Of a DNA stretch of 64,000 bases, positions 29,104-38,688 are shown in pieces. The stretch comes from an uncultured Neomegalonema sp. (GTDB lineage: Bacteria > Pseudomonadota > Alphaproteobacteria > Rhodobacterales > Rhodobacteraceae). Under the pieces are notes generated by a model. That model made no database searches and had not been told where the DNA came from. It was given only the letters and a program-made list of their open reading frames with translations. The translations under genes and the position numbers were made by a program. Positions within the stretch are counted from its first letter, which is position 1, and each line of letters opens with the position of its first letter. The DNA lies in the NCBI GenBank assembly GCA_937911325.1, contig CALDSD010000099.1, positions 44,501 through 108,500 of the forward strand, in the 5' to 3' direction.

Positions 29104-29640
29104 ATGCGGAAACAGAACCCAACCAACAACTTCAACGGCCCAGTTCGAACCGCCGATGAGAGCGACGCAGGAGAGATCCGCGATCTCTATCGAAACGCCT
29201 TCGCATCGGATGCAGGCCGGCTCGGCTATCGACCGAGCCCGATGGACACGGATTACGGCATCCTCTTCAAGCAGAACTTCGTTCTCGTGCTCGGCGCGCC
29301 GGGCGACATTGTCGGAGCGGCGGTCACGTCGCCCAGGAACGGCTATCTCTACGTAGAGGCTTTCGCCGTCGCGCCCGGCTATCAAAGACGCGGTCTCGGA
29401 GCCGGCTTGATGGCCGGGGTCGAGCATCTCGCGAGCGAACTGTGTTTGCCGGAGATCCGTCTCCACACAGCCCCGCTGCTCAGCGAAGCAATCCGATTCT
29501 ATTTGGCTTGCGGGTTTCGAGAGGTTGATCGCACCGGCCATGGCGCGATGAGCCGTGTGCTGTTCTCCAGATCGTTCCCGACGCTGCTGGATCGCGTTCT
29601 AGAGGGCGCTGACCCGACGATCCGAACCAAGCTCCGCTAG
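29104..29640 (+). CDS. GNAT-family N-acetyltransferase
   Basis: This is a 178-residue single-domain acetyltransferase. Motif A is present in FAVAPGYQRRGLGAGLMAGVEHLA around residues 96-119, containing the R-x-x-G-x-G/A acetyl-CoA pyrophosphate loop. The following FYLACGFREVDR segment is the usual motif B region. The acceptor is not predictable. It sits ten bases downstream of the membrane-protein gene, suggesting co-expression, and ends 15 bp from the convergent coiled-coil gene. Confidence 0.85.
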   Translation: MRKQNPTNNFNGPVRTADESDAGEIRDLYRNAFASDAGRLGYRPSPMDTDYGILFKQNFVLVLGAPGDIVGAAVTSPRNGYLYVEAFAVAPGYQRRGLGAGLMAGVEHLASELCLPEIRLHTAPLLSEAIRFYLACGFREVDRTGHGAMSRVLFSRSFPTLLDRVLEGADPTIRTKLR

Positions 29641-29655
29641 GGCGCGCGACCGAAC

Positions 29656-30849
29656 CTAAAAGTCCATTGGCGGCATCTTCGTCAGCACCATGACTTTCTC
29701 GATCGGCGCCAGATCCCCGCGCGGCAGCTTTCGCATGTCGTCTTGGGTAACGCTGAAGTCCTGCGTCAGAAGCTCGATCTCAAGGTCCGGATCAATGCTC
29801 GCAATCTGATCCAAGAGCATCAAAGCGAGGTTCTCGGAGGCCGGATTGGCGAACAGCTGATAGGTTTCGCCCTTCAGAAACCGTTGAACGCCTGTAAAGT
29901 CTCCATCGATCTCGGCAGCAACGGATTGGAAGTCGGTGTTCTTCTCGGTCGCGTAGGGATCGTTGGGTATGCCTTTCGCCACTAGTTTGTCGTGAAGCTC
30001 CAGGATCTCTGGCACATCGGCGCCTTGGTTCCACTTCGAGACGTAGAGGATGATCTTCGTTCCCTGGAGCTCCTTTAGAACAAGCTCTTGAGCGCGCAAC
30101 TCCGCCACCTTGTTGTTCTCGAGCGAGCCGTTGAGCCCAAGGAGGATCTCTTCGACCACTTCCTGCCGCCGATTGAGCGAGGCCAACTCTGCGCTCAGCG
30201 ACACCCTTTCGTCGTTCAGCTTCTGGATTGCTTCGCGAATACGCTCCTGGATGCCTTCAGCACGACCAAGCGCTTTGGCGAACTGTAGCGCCTTGGCCTC
30301 CAGATCCTCCTGAACGGCGGCCAGGCTGGCGGCGATGTCTTCAACCTTTTGCCGGCTCGCCTCGGCGGCCCGGGTCGACTCGACGGCCGCATCGCTGGCT
30401 CGTACCGCAGCGCTTCGAACGAAATCCGTCTGTGCTTCGAGCGAAGCGATCGCGCTACGCGCCTCGATCACCGCTTCCGAAACCTGGGTCTTCGCGGTTC
30501 GGATCTCATCGAGTTCGCGGTTCAGCACTTCATCCGAGCGCAGAAACACCGCCTCCATCCGGCGATTCGCCTCTGTGAGCTTGGTCTCCAGCGCAACATT
30601 CACTTTCTCGTCGAGGGATTCCTCGATCGTCGCGGCAACCGTGTCGATGATCTGGTCGTAAGAGAAATAGGCTGCGCCAGACAGGAAGGCGCCCATCGCT
30701 GCAAGTCCGGCGACGCCCCAGGAAAGGACGGTCTGTCGGATCTCATCCTGAATCTTGATGCGTTCGTAGTTCAGGCGATCCTCGCGCTCGAGCTTTTCAT
30801 AGATCCGCTCGGCGTAATCACCGCGATCGTTGTCTTGTTCCTGCGCCAT
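29656..30849 (-). CDS. Membrane-anchored coiled-coil protein, unknown function
   Basis: This is a 397-residue protein. Residues 1-40 are charged and helical, 42-63 form one transmembrane helix (VLSWGVAGLAAMGAFLSGAAYF), about 70-262 are a long heptad-like coiled coil rich in Glu, Ala, Arg and Leu, and 264-397 form an alpha/beta C-terminal domain (TKIILYVSKWNQG...). With no signal peptide and a single helix, the coiled coil and C-terminal domain are probably on one side of the inner membrane; the side is not clear. I recognise no enzyme motif. It lies just downstream of the terminator of the lipoprotein gene, so it has its own promoter. Confidence 0.75.
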   Translation of the reverse strand: MAQEQDNDRGDYAERIYEKLEREDRLNYERIKIQDEIRQTVLSWGVAGLAAMGAFLSGAAYFSYDQIIDTVAATIEESLDEKVNVALETKLTEANRRMEAVFLRSDEVLNRELDEIRTAKTQVSEAVIEARSAIASLEAQTDFVRSAAVRASDAAVESTRAAEASRQKVEDIAASLAAVQEDLEAKALQFAKALGRAEGIQERIREAIQKLNDERVSLSAELASLNRRQEVVEEILLGLNGSLENNKVAELRAQELVLKELQGTKIILYVSKWNQGADVPEILELHDKLVAKGIPNDPYATEKNTDFQSVAAEIDGDFTGVQRFLKGETYQLFANPASENLALMLLDQIASIDPDLEIELLTQDFSVTQDDMRKLPRGDLAPIEKVMVLTKMPPMDF

Positions 30850-30867
30850 CGACGATTCCCCAGCACG

Positions 30868-30896
30868 AAAAAGGCCCGCGTCACCATGCGGGCCTT
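30868..30896 (-). terminator. Rho-independent terminator after small lipoprotein gene
   Basis: On the minus strand AAGGCCCGC and GCGGGCCTT form a nine-base perfect stem with an eight-base loop, followed by a TTTTT run. It is 40 bp downstream of the small lipoprotein gene stop and 19 bp upstream of the coiled-coil gene start. Confidence 0.8.
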
Positions 30897-30935
30897 ACGA
30901 ACCATTGTCGATGTAAGATCAGACGCGGACGGGGC

Positions 30936-31097
30936 TTACTGCGAAGTCTCGGCAGTCGTGGTCTCTTCTTCGATCTGAGTCGTTTGTTTGCACTCAGGGT
31001 CGCTCAACGGGCAACCCGCGAGAGCTGCGGTCGGAGCAACGGCTGCGCTCAGACCAAAAACGGCGACCAGCATCAGAGTAAACTGCTTCAATGACAT
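30936..31097 (-). CDS. Small lipoprotein or exported peptide
   Basis: This is a 53-residue product with a signal sequence (MSLKQFTLMLVAVFGLSAAV...). It ends in LAGC, which fits a lipobox, so the mature lipoprotein would be about 25 residues beginning CPLSDPECKQTT and ending in a Glu/Thr-rich acidic tail. Signal peptidase I cleavage after ALA is an alternative. It is a complete transcription unit: a sigma70-like promoter at 31143-31172 and a strong terminator at 30868-30896. No family was recognised. Confidence 0.7.
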   Translation of the reverse strand: MSLKQFTLMLVAVFGLSAAVAPTAALAGCPLSDPECKQTTQIEEETTTAETSQ

Positions 31098-31142
31098 CTT
31101 AGAAACTCCAAATACCGGCCGGAGCCAGCGCTTCCGATGGTT

Positions 31143-31172
31143 ACTATAAGGTATCACGGAGCAAATCTTCAA
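31143..31172 (-). promoter_or_regulatory. Sigma70-like promoter of small lipoprotein gene
   Basis: On the minus strand TTGAAG (31172-31167) is followed by an 18-base spacer and TATAGT (31148-31143), matching the housekeeping consensus at most positions. It would start transcription about 40 bases upstream of the ATG at 31097. Confidence 0.5.
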
Positions 31173-31241
31173 CTCCGTCGCCGGAAATTCGCAGATCTGT
31201 GTGGAAACCCGCAATGATTACGGGTCTCCAACGAGCGATCC

Positions 31242-33362
31242 CTAGCCTTCCTCGGCCGCGACCTCTTTACCGGTCGACTGATCCACGACCTTCATCGACA
31301 GGCGAACCTTGCCTCGGTCGTCAAAGCCCAGGAGCTTCACCCAGACCTGCTGGCCCTCCTTGAGATGATCTTTCGGGTGATCGCCACGCTTCGAACCCGG
31401 GATCTGACTGATATGGACCAGACCGTCGCGGGCGCCGAAGAAGTTCACGAAGGCGCCGAAATCGACGATCTTCACGACCTTGCCCTGGTAGATCTCGCCA
31501 ACCTCAGGTTCGGCGGCGATCCCCATGATCTTGGATTTGGCGATTTCGATCTTCTCGGCGTCGGGCGATGCGATCTTCACCGTGCCATCGTCGCTGATGT
31601 CGACCTTGGCGCCAGACTCCTCGACAATCGCCCGGATCGTCTTGCCGCCTGAACCGATCACCTCACGGATCTTGTCGGTCGGGATCTGGATCATCTCGAT
31701 CCGCGGCGCGTGAGCGGAGAACTCTTTGCGGCCTTCCGTGAGAGCTTTGGCCATCTCACCGAGAATATGATCACGACCGTCTTTCGCCTGAGCGAGCGCC
31801 TGGCTCATGATCTCCTTGGTGATGCCGGCGACCTTGATGTCCATCTGCAGCGACGTCACACCGGCTTCGGTCCCAGCCACTTTGAAGTCCATGTCGCCCA
31901 GGTGATCCTCGTCGCCGAGAATATCCGTGAGGACGGCAAACTTCTCACCTTCGAGGATCAAGCCCATCGCCACGCCGGCGACAGGGCGTTTCAGCGGGAC
32001 GCCAGCGTCCATGAGAGCAAGGCTGCCCCCGCATACCGTCGCCATCGAAGACGAACCGTTGGACTCGGTGATCTCCGAGACCAGGCGGATCGTGTAGGGG
32101 AAGTCGACATTGGCCGGCAACGCCGCCCGCAACGCCCGCCAGGCGAGCTTTCCGTGGCCGATCTCGCGGCGGCCAGGCGAACCGACGCGGCCTGCCTCGC
32201 CCACCGAGTATGGCGGGAAGTTGTAGTGCAGCAGGAACCGCTCGCGGTACTCGCCGTCCAGCGCGTCGATGATCTGCTCATCGTCGCCCGTGCCTAGCGT
32301 CGCGACGCAGAGAGCCTGCGTCTCACCGCGGGTGAACAGTGAAGACCCGTGCGTCCGCGGAAGGATGCCAACCTGACTGTCGATCCCGCGGACCGTCGTC
32401 AGATCACGACCATCAATACGCTTGCCGGTCTCCAGGATAGAGCCGCGGACGATCTCGGACTCGAGCTGCTTGAAACAGTCGCCAACCGCGATCCCGTCCG
32501 CTTTCTCCTCGTCGGACAGTCCTTCGAGCATCGCCTCTTTCGCGACGGACTTCTTTGAGTAGCGCTCGGTCTTGTCGACGGTTGAAAAGGCTTCGCGCAG
32601 AGCCGGCTCCGCCAGCTCCTTGATGCGAGCGTAAAGGGCCGAACGGTCCGGGGCCTGATGGTCCCAAGGCTCTTTCGCGGCGTCTTCGGCCAGGTCGATG
32701 ATCAGATCGATCACTGGCTGCATCTTCTCGTGACCGAACACGACAGCGCCGAGCATTTGCTCTTCGGAAAGCTCGTTCGCTTCCGATTCGACCATCATCA
32801 CGGCGTCCTTGGTGCCGGCGACGACGAGGTCGAGCTGGTTTTCATTGTCTTTGACGGCGTCGACAGACGGGTTGAGCACATACTCCCCGTTGATGAAGGC
32901 GACGCGCGCTGCGCCGATCGGCCCCATGAACGGAATGCCGGAAATGGTCAGCGCGGCGGAGGCCGCGACCATTGCGACGACGTCTGGATCGTTCTTCAGG
33001 TCGTGACTGAGGACCGTGATGATGACTTGCGTCTCGTTCCGGAACCCTTCCGCAAACAACGGACGGATCGGACGGTCGGTCAGACGGGAGACCAACGTCT
33101 CCTTTTCGCTTGGGCGACCTTCGCGCTTGAAGAAGCCGCCGGGGATCTTGCCCGCAGCGAATGTTTTCTCCTGATAGTTCACGGTCAGGGGGAAGAAATC
33201 GACCCCTGGCTTCGGCGACTTCGACGCCACTGCGGTGGCCAGTACTGTGGTCTCGCCCACGGTGGCCAGCACGGCGCCGTCTGCTTGCCGCGCGACGCGG
33301 CCGGTTTCGAGGGTGAGCGTCTCGTCACCCCATTCAATCTCTTTACGTACGATATCGAACAT
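31242..33362 (-). CDS. pnp: Polynucleotide phosphorylase
   Basis: This 706-residue PNPase has two RNase PH domains (the second with catalytic [19 protein letters not shown]), a KH domain ([16 protein letters not shown]) and a C-terminal S1 domain ([18 protein letters not shown]). It degrades RNA 3'-5' phosphorolytically and is a core degradosome enzyme. It follows rpsO, the standard order. The 212-bp leader contains the rpsO terminator and further GC-rich stems such as GGGCC/GGCCC near 33460, which could be a processing site for autoregulation as in E. coli (inference). Confidence 0.97.
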   Translation of the reverse strand: MFDIVRKEIEWGDETLTLETGRVARQADGAVLATVGETTVLATAVASKSPKPGVDFFPLTVNYQEKTFAAGKIPGGFFKREGRPSEKETLVSRLTDRPIRPLFAEGFRNETQVIITVLSHDLKNDPDVVAMVAASAALTISGIPFMGPIGAARVAFINGEYVLNPSVDAVKDNENQLDLVVAGTKDAVMMVESEANELSEEQMLGAVVFGHEKMQPVIDLIIDLAEDAAKEPWDHQAPDRSALYARIKELAEPALREAFSTVDKTERYSKKSVAKEAMLEGLSDEEKADGIAVGDCFKQLESEIVRGSILETGKRIDGRDLTTVRGIDSQVGILPRTHGSSLFTRGETQALCVATLGTGDDEQIIDALDGEYRERFLLHYNFPPYSVGEAGRVGSPGRREIGHGKLAWRALRAALPANVDFPYTIRLVSEITESNGSSSMATVCGGSLALMDAGVPLKRPVAGVAMGLILEGEKFAVLTDILGDEDHLGDMDFKVAGTEAGVTSLQMDIKVAGITKEIMSQALAQAKDGRDHILGEMAKALTEGRKEFSAHAPRIEMIQIPTDKIREVIGSGGKTIRAIVEESGAKVDISDDGTVKIASPDAEKIEIAKSKIMGIAAEPEVGEIYQGKVVKIVDFGAFVNFFGARDGLVHISQIPGSKRGDHPKDHLKEGQQVWVKLLGFDDRGKVRLSMKVVDQSTGKEVAAEEG

Positions 33363-33524
33363 GTGTCGTTTCCATTCTCGCCCCGCCGTATTGCGAGGGC
33401 GTGTGGTCCTCGTTGATGATCTCTGACGGTCGGACCGAACCGGCGGAGATGAGCGGGCCCGGATGGCCCTTGGTCGAGTCGCGCGACCGAGCTGCGAGTG
33501 CTGGCCGCGAAACCCGCTGATACG

Positions 33525-33559
33525 AAAACGCGCCCCGAAAGAAGCTTCTCTGGGGCGCG
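33525..33559 (-). terminator. Terminator between rpsO and pnp
   Basis: On the minus strand CGCGCCCC and GGGGCGCG form an eight-base GC stem with an internal AGAAGCTTCT palindrome in the loop, followed by TTTT. It begins 15 bp after the rpsO stop and may partly uncouple rpsO from pnp. Confidence 0.75.
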
Positions 33560-33574
33560 CATCGTTTCGGGATC

Positions 33575-33844
33575 TTACTTCCGGATGCCGAGGGTCTTGA
33601 TGACCTCTTGGTATCGGGTCTCCTGCTTGCCGCGGAGGTAGTCGAGCAGCTTTCGGCGCTGCGCGACGAGCTTCAGAAGCCCACGGCGGGAGTGGTTGTC
33701 TTTCTTGTGGCCTTTGAAGTGCTCGGTCAGGTTCGTGATCCGCTCGGTGAGGATCGCGATCTGAACTTCGGGCGAACCAGTGTCGCCGGCTTTCTGGCCG
33801 AACTGAGAAATCAGTTCCTGTTTCCGCTCTGCGGTAATCGACAT
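33575..33844 (-). CDS. rpsO: 30S ribosomal protein S15
   Basis: This is an 89-residue S15, the usual length, with [16 protein letters not shown], the [14 protein letters not shown] segment and the rRNA-binding [25 protein letters not shown]. It organises the 16S central domain. The ATG at 33844 is fixed by homology; the open frame upstream enters truB. It lies 11 bp after truB and is followed by a terminator and pnp. Confidence 0.97.
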   Translation of the reverse strand: MSITAERKQELISQFGQKAGDTGSPEVQIAILTERITNLTEHFKGHKKDNHSRRGLLKLVAQRRKLLDYLRGKQETRYQEVIKTLGIRK

Positions 33845-33855
33845 CGGGTTTCCTT

Positions 33856-34803
33856 TCAGTCGTCCCCGGCGCGCATGGCGTCTGGAGACAGGTTCAAAAC
33901 ACGCGCCGGATGGAACTGACCGCCCTTGACGACTCCGATCGCTGCGACCTCGCCATCGAGCGAGGCCCAAACCGTGTCGCCGTAAGAGAGATCGCCTCCC
34001 GCCAGCGCCCCCGTTACGGGGATGGCTCGCCCCTGGCGGAGCTGAGCCGTCTGCCCTTCCGTCACGGCCAGAGCCGGGATGTCGTCCAGCGCGGTCGAAA
34101 CAGGGAGCAGATGCTCTTCAGGCGCGTCCATATCGCGCAATTCGTCGAGCATTTCAAAGGGAATCGCGTCCTGAATTCGAAAAGGACCTGTGGATAAACG
34201 CCGCAATTGGCTAACAAAACCATAACAGCCAAGTTCTTCGCCGAGATCTCGGGCGACGGAGCGAACATATCCACCCTTTCCACAGGTCATTTCAAAGACC
34301 GCTCGGTCAGGACTGGGCGTCGCTTTGCGAGCCAACTTTTCGATCCAGACCGGCCGCGGTTCGAGCTCGACCGCCGCGCCGTCGCGCGCCAGGTCGTAAG
34401 CCCGCTCTCCGTCGACCTTGACGGCCGAGAACGCTGGCGGGCGTTGCAATACTTCGCCTTTGAAATGAACAACGGCAGCCTCGATCTGCTCGTCCGTCGG
34501 GCGCAGGCCGGCTGTCGCGATCGGTTCGCCTTCAAGGTCGTCTGTGCTTCGCGCCTGACCCCACGCCACTTCAAATTCATACGTCTTGAGGGTGTCGACA
34601 GCGTAGGGGATCGTCTTTGTGGCTTCCCCAAAGGCGACGGCGAGAACGCCTGTCGCCAGAGGGTCTAACGTCCCGGAATGTCCAGCCTTTTGAGCTCGAA
34701 AAGCCCAGCGCGCCTTCGAGACGACGCTGGTTGATCCAACGCCGAGCGGCTTGTCGATCACGAGCCACCCGCTGATCGGCCGCCCCTTCTTCCGCCGCGC
34801 CAT
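33856..34803 (-). CDS. truB: tRNA pseudouridine(55) synthase
   Basis: This 315-residue TruB has the catalytic motif [14 protein letters not shown] with Asp47, plus [12 protein letters not shown] and a C-terminal PUA-like segment. It makes pseudouridine 55 in the T loop of tRNA. Its ATG overlaps the rbfA stop (TGATG), so translation is coupled. The N-terminus has a short basic extension ([12 protein letters not shown]), typical of alphaproteobacterial TruB. Confidence 0.96.
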   Translation of the reverse strand: MARRKKGRPISGWLVIDKPLGVGSTSVVSKARWAFRAQKAGHSGTLDPLATGVLAVAFGEATKTIPYAVDTLKTYEFEVAWGQARSTDDLEGEPIATAGLRPTDEQIEAAVVHFKGEVLQRPPAFSAVKVDGERAYDLARDGAAVELEPRPVWIEKLARKATPSPDRAVFEMTCGKGGYVRSVARDLGEELGCYGFVSQLRRLSTGPFRIQDAIPFEMLDELRDMDAPEEHLLPVSTALDDIPALAVTEGQTAQLRQGRAIPVTGALAGGDLSYGDTVWASLDGEVAAIGVVKGGQFHPARVLNLSPDAMRAGDD

Positions 34804-35219
34804 CAGCCGTCCGCGTCTTCGCTCGGCTTCTGCAGATCACGTCGCACCTCGTCGCTTTCCAGAAGCTGGCGCGCCGCATCCATGCGGTCAAAGGACTCGT
34901 CGAGTACGAAATGCAGCTCCGGAGAGTACTTCAGGGTCACAGAACGCGTCACCTGGCGCCGCAGTTCCCCAGCGTTGCGCTTCAGCGCCGCGAGCATTTC
35001 TTCGGCGCCGTCGCCGCCCAGAGGCAGCACAAACGCCGTCGCATGTCTGAGGTCGGGGCTGGTGCGCACCTCCGAGACCGTGATCGGCTTCCGAGCCAGA
35101 TCAGGATCCCACAGATCGCCGCGCATCAGAATGTCCGAGAGCGCACGACGAATGTTCTCGCCGACTTTCAACTGACGCTGCGATGGGCCAGAACCCTCTT
35201 GAAACTGTCGCTTTGCCAT
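34803..35219 (-). CDS. rbfA: Ribosome-binding factor A
   Basis: This 138-residue RbfA has the single KH-like fold motifs VGENIRRALSDILMRGD, ITVSEVRTSPDLRHATAFV and the conserved LKYSPELHFVLDESFDR. It matures the 30S subunit. The ATG at 35219 has GGAG 11 bases upstream; a TTG start five codons earlier is the only longer alternative. It lies between infB and truB, with a GC-rich hairpin (35240-35265) in the infB-rbfA gap. Confidence 0.95.
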   Translation of the reverse strand: MAKRQFQEGSGPSQRQLKVGENIRRALSDILMRGDLWDPDLARKPITVSEVRTSPDLRHATAFVLPLGGDGAEEMLAALKRNAGELRRQVTRSVTLKYSPELHFVLDESFDRMDAARQLLESDEVRRDLQKPSEDADG

Positions 35220-35239
35220 AGAGGCGAACTCCAAAACGC

Positions 35240-35265
35240 CTCCCCGCCCAGGAGGAGACGGGGAG
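35240..35265 (-). other. Hairpin in infB-rbfA intergenic region
   Basis: On the minus strand CTCCCCG and CGGGGAG form a seven-base GC stem with a 12-base loop, 12 bp after the infB stop, followed by GCGTTTTGG. The T run is too short and too distant for a firm terminator call; it may be an attenuator or RNase processing site. Confidence 0.35.
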
Positions 35266-35276
35266 CGCGTATCCGA

Positions 35277-37859
35277 TTAGAGGGACCGTTCGACTTCTTC
35301 GCGCTCGAAGATCTCGATGACGTCCGCTTCGCGAATGTCCTCGTAATTCTCGAAAGCCATCCCGCATTCCTGACCGGCGAGGACTTCCTTCACCTCATCC
35401 TTGAAGCGTTTGAGCGTCTTCAGAGTGCCTTCGTGGATGACGACGTTGTCGCGCAGCAGGCGGACGCCCGCGGAACGACGCGCCACACCCTCGGTGACTT
35501 CGCAACCGGCGACCTTGCCGATACCGGTGATCTTGAAGACCTCCTTGATGGTCGCGTAGCCGATGAAGGTTTCTTTGACTTCTGGCTTGAGCAGGCCCGA
35601 TGCCGCAGCCGTCACATCATCGACGAGGTCGTAGATCACCGAGTAGTATCGGATCTCCACGCCCTTCTGCTGCGCAGCATCGCGCGCAGGCGCGTTCGCA
35701 CGAACGTTGAAGCCAATGATCGGCGCATTCGACGCTTCGGCCAGCGTCACATCGGACTCGGTGATCGCACCGACGCCGGAATGCAGAAGCCGAACCCGAA
35801 CTTCTTCGTTCCCGATTTTCTCGAGCGCTTGAGCGATCGCCTCAACCGAGCCCTGCACGTCGCCCTTCATGAGGAGCGGCAGTTCCGCGACGTTCTCATC
35901 CGCTTTGGCCTGCGCCAACAGCTGATCCAACGTCGTCTTGGCGCCGGCGGCCGCCTGCTTTTCCTTCGCCTTGCGCTGGCGGTAATCCGCGATCTCTCGC
36001 GCACGCGCCTCGCTGTCGACGACAACCATGACGTCGCCGGCCTCCGGCGCGCCGTTCAGACCAAGCACCTCGACCGGTAACGACGGTCCCGCCTCTTTCA
36101 CGCGGTCGCCCTGATCGTTGATCATTGCGCGAACCTTGCCCCATTGCTCGCCGACAACGAAGATATCGCTGTTGTTGAGCGTGCCGCGCTGAACAAGCAC
36201 GGTGGCGACAGGACCGCGGCCGACGTCGAGCTTCGCCTCGATCACCGCGCCTTCGGCGCTGCGATCAGGGTTCGCTTTCAGCTCAAGCAGCTCCGACTGA
36301 AGCAGAATGTTCTCGATGATCTTGTCGAGACCTTGCCCCGTGATCGCCGAAACCTCGACGTCAAGAACCTCGCCGCCCATGCTTTCGACCTGAACGTCAT
36401 GCTGGAGCAGCTCGACGCGCACCTTCTGAGGGTCCGCATCCGGCTTGTCGCATTTGTTGATCGCAATGATCATCGGCACTTCGGCGGCCTTGGCGTGATT
36501 GATCGCCTCGATCGTTTGCGGCATGACCGAATCGTCTGCGGCGACGACGAGGATCACGATGTCCGTGACCTGCGCCCCGCGCGCCCGCATCGACGTAAAC
36601 GCGGCGTGGCCAGGGGTATCCAGGAACGTGATCAGACCGCCGCCGTCTGTGTTCACCTGATAGGCGCCGATATGCTGCGTGATGCCGCCCGCCTCGCCGG
36701 ATACGACGCTGGTCTTCCGAAGCGCATCGAGCAACGAGGTCTTGCCATGGTCGACATGGCCCATGACCGTGACGACCGGTGCTCGCGGCTTGAGTTTTGA
36801 CGGATCGTCGTCCTGCTGAGTGATCAGGCTCTCTTCGACATCCGATTCCGAGACGCGCTTTACGCGGTGCCCGAACTCGGCGACGAGCAACTCGGCCGTG
36901 TCCTGGTCGATGGTGTCGTTCATCCGCGCCATCACGCCCATGGTCATGAGTTGCTTGACCACGTCAGCTGCGCGTTCCGTCATCCGGTTGGCGAGTTCCT
37001 GCACGGTGATCGCTTCGGGAATAACAACGTCGCGATAGACCTTTGTGGGCTTGTTCGACGTGCCGCCCATCATCGCTTTGCGCTGCTTTTCCTGGCGGCG
37101 CTTCATCGCGGCGATCGATTTCTGACGACCTTCGTCTCCGGACAGCGCCCGGTTGATCGTCAGTTTCGACTTGCGGCGATCATCGCCTCTGCCACGCGAC
37201 GGAGCCGGTTGCTTCTTCGGCGGCTCTGGCGCACGCGCCCTCGGTGCGGCGGGCGTCACAGCAGCCGGCCTCCGAGGCGAATCGCCTTCATCGCGGGAGC
37301 GCGCTTCCGCGGGCGCAGCCGGAGCTTTTTTCGGCGCTTCCTTGGTCTGGGCGACCGATACGGTGGCGGCGCGCGCAGCAGCCTCTTCCGCCTCACGCTG
37401 AGCGGATTCCTCCTCTTCAGCCTTACGGCGCGCGGCTTCCTCGGCGGCGCGGCGCTTGCGCTCTTCTTCCTCGACTTTCCGCCGCGCCTCTTCCTCGGCG
37501 CGGCGTTCCGCCTCTTCGGCCTCGCGTTTCTTCCGCTCGACCTCGGCGACCTGCGCCGCTTCTAGCGCTTTTTTCCGCCGCTCAAGCTCGGCCTTGGAAA
37601 TACCCGCTTCGCGCGCAGCTTTCTCGCCCGCGTCTCCCGCCGGGGCGCGCGTCGCTTGCGTGGCCGCGCCTTCCTTCGGCTTGTTGATGACGCGTTTCTT
37701 GCTCTTCGTCTCCACGACGACGGACTTAGACCGCCCGTGGGAAAACGACTGACGCACGCGGCCGGCCTCTGAACCGCCGCCGGATTTCAGGCTCAGGGTT
37801 TTCGACCCTCCGCCAGATCCGGAGCCGCGTCGCCGATCGCTGCCTTCGCGTTCACTCAT
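35277..37859 (-). CDS. infB: Translation initiation factor IF-2
   Basis: This is IF-2 of about 860 residues. The N-terminal region ([26 protein letters not shown]) is the alphaproteobacterial IF-2 signature, followed by a long Glu/Ala/Arg-rich helical segment. The GTPase domain has [14 protein letters not shown] (G1), DTPGHAAF (G3) and NKCDKPDA (G4), followed by domains II, III and IV. It places initiator tRNA on the 30S subunit. The ATG at 37859 (MSEREG) is preferred; in-frame ATGs at 37907 and 37943 exist, so the exact start is open. Confidence 0.95.
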   Translation of the reverse strand: MSEREGSDRRRGSGSGGGSKTLSLKSGGGSEAGRVRQSFSHGRSKSVVVETKSKKRVINKPKEGAATQATRAPAGDAGEKAAREAGISKAELERRKKALEAAQVAEVERKKREAEEAERRAEEEARRKVEEEERKRRAAEEAARRKAEEEESAQREAEEAAARAATVSVAQTKEAPKKAPAAPAEARSRDEGDSPRRPAAVTPAAPRARAPEPPKKQPAPSRGRGDDRRKSKLTINRALSGDEGRQKSIAAMKRRQEKQRKAMMGGTSNKPTKVYRDVVIPEAITVQELANRMTERAADVVKQLMTMGVMARMNDTIDQDTAELLVAEFGHRVKRVSESDVEESLITQQDDDPSKLKPRAPVVTVMGHVDHGKTSLLDALRKTSVVSGEAGGITQHIGAYQVNTDGGGLITFLDTPGHAAFTSMRARGAQVTDIVILVVAADDSVMPQTIEAINHAKAAEVPMIIAINKCDKPDADPQKVRVELLQHDVQVESMGGEVLDVEVSAITGQGLDKIIENILLQSELLELKANPDRSAEGAVIEAKLDVGRGPVATVLVQRGTLNNSDIFVVGEQWGKVRAMINDQGDRVKEAGPSLPVEVLGLNGAPEAGDVMVVVDSEARAREIADYRQRKAKEKQAAAGAKTTLDQLLAQAKADENVAELPLLMKGDVQGSVEAIAQALEKIGNEEVRVRLLHSGVGAITESDVTLAEASNAPIIGFNVRANAPARDAAQQKGVEIRYYSVIYDLVDDVTAAASGLLKPEVKETFIGYATIKEVFKITGIGKVAGCEVTEGVARRSAGVRLLRDNVVIHEGTLKTLKRFKDEVKEVLAGQECGMAFENYEDIREADVIEIFEREEVERSL

Positions 37860-38013
37860 TCCGTCGTCTTCTCCACACTGCCGCGCGTCTTGCGGCGTAT
37901 CTTTCATCAGCCGACCATCCGGCCGCGCCCCCTGCGCATCCATGGCCGGGCGACCTATAAGCCTCGGACCTATGGCCTCGGACCGAGCGGCGTATCGTCA
38001 ATCGACCCGAATT

Positions 38014-38688
38014 TCAAACGCCTTGGGCGGAGCCTCCGCTCGTCGCGGCCCCGCCGACATGCCCTGGTCCGGTGTCTTGCGCTTCGCCAGTCCTGCGCCG
38101 GAGTCCCTGCAGGCGAGCGGCCTCGCGCTTAACGCGATCGGTCGCCCCGCCCGAACTCAGAACCGCATGTATCACACGCGGACGACCGAAAGCCAAACCC
38201 AATTCGTCGCTTGTGAGACACGTAATCTCTTCGACGTCCGGCGCCAAGGCGCCGACTTTCGCACGAATCTTCCTTTTTCCGGCGTCGGAACCGTCTCGGG
38301 CTTGCAAAAGCAGCACAGCGGCTATCGCCGCCTCCAAACTCCGCTCCGCTCCGCAAACCGCGGCCCCTGCCTTTCGAGCCATAGAGACAGCCTCGATTGT
38401 GCGCTTCAGCTGCAGCGCCTCCAAGAGCCCCAGGAGGTCTTCGGGAAGCGTTACTTGTTGGCGCGCGGCGCGTGAGAAGAGCTTCTTCTTGATCGCCGTT
38501 TCGACCGCCGACCGCTCCGAGGACAACCAAATCCCGCGCCCAGGCAGCTTCTCGGCGAGATCGGGCGTCGCCACGCCGTCCGGCGAGATTACGAAGCGGA
38601 TCAAACCCGCTGTCGATCCGCTTTCGCCTGTGGCGATGCAACGGCGCTCGGGGCCGTCGCGATCCTTTGGTCGGCCGCCTCGGGTCAT
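38014..38688 (-). CDS. YlxR/L7Ae-like RNA-binding protein
   Basis: This 224-residue protein fuses an N-terminal YlxR (DUF448) domain (RRCIATGE...LIRFVISPDG...LPGRGIWLSSER) to an L7Ae/L30e-like domain from about residue 95 (SMARKAGAAVCGAERSLEAA). Both bind RNA. This arrangement is found between nusA and infB in Alphaproteobacteria. The ATG at 38688 overlaps the nusA stop by four bases (ATGA). A Gly/Ser-rich tail follows the L7Ae domain. Confidence 0.93.
   Translation of the reverse strand: MTRGGRPKDRDGPERRCIATGESGSTAGLIRFVISPDGVATPDLAEKLPGRGIWLSSERSAVETAIKKKLFSRAARQQVTLPEDLLGLLEALQLKRTIEAVSMARKAGAAVCGAERSLEAAIAAVLLLQARDGSDAGKRKIRAKVGALAPDVEEITCLTSDELGLAFGRPRVIHAVLSSGGATDRVKREAARLQGLRRRTGEAQDTGPGHVGGAATSGGSAQGV

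Noticed and set aside
34189..34197. Exact DnaA-box-like TGTGGATAA
   Set aside because: It is a single copy inside the coding region of truB, with no AT-rich region or companion boxes; most likely chance.
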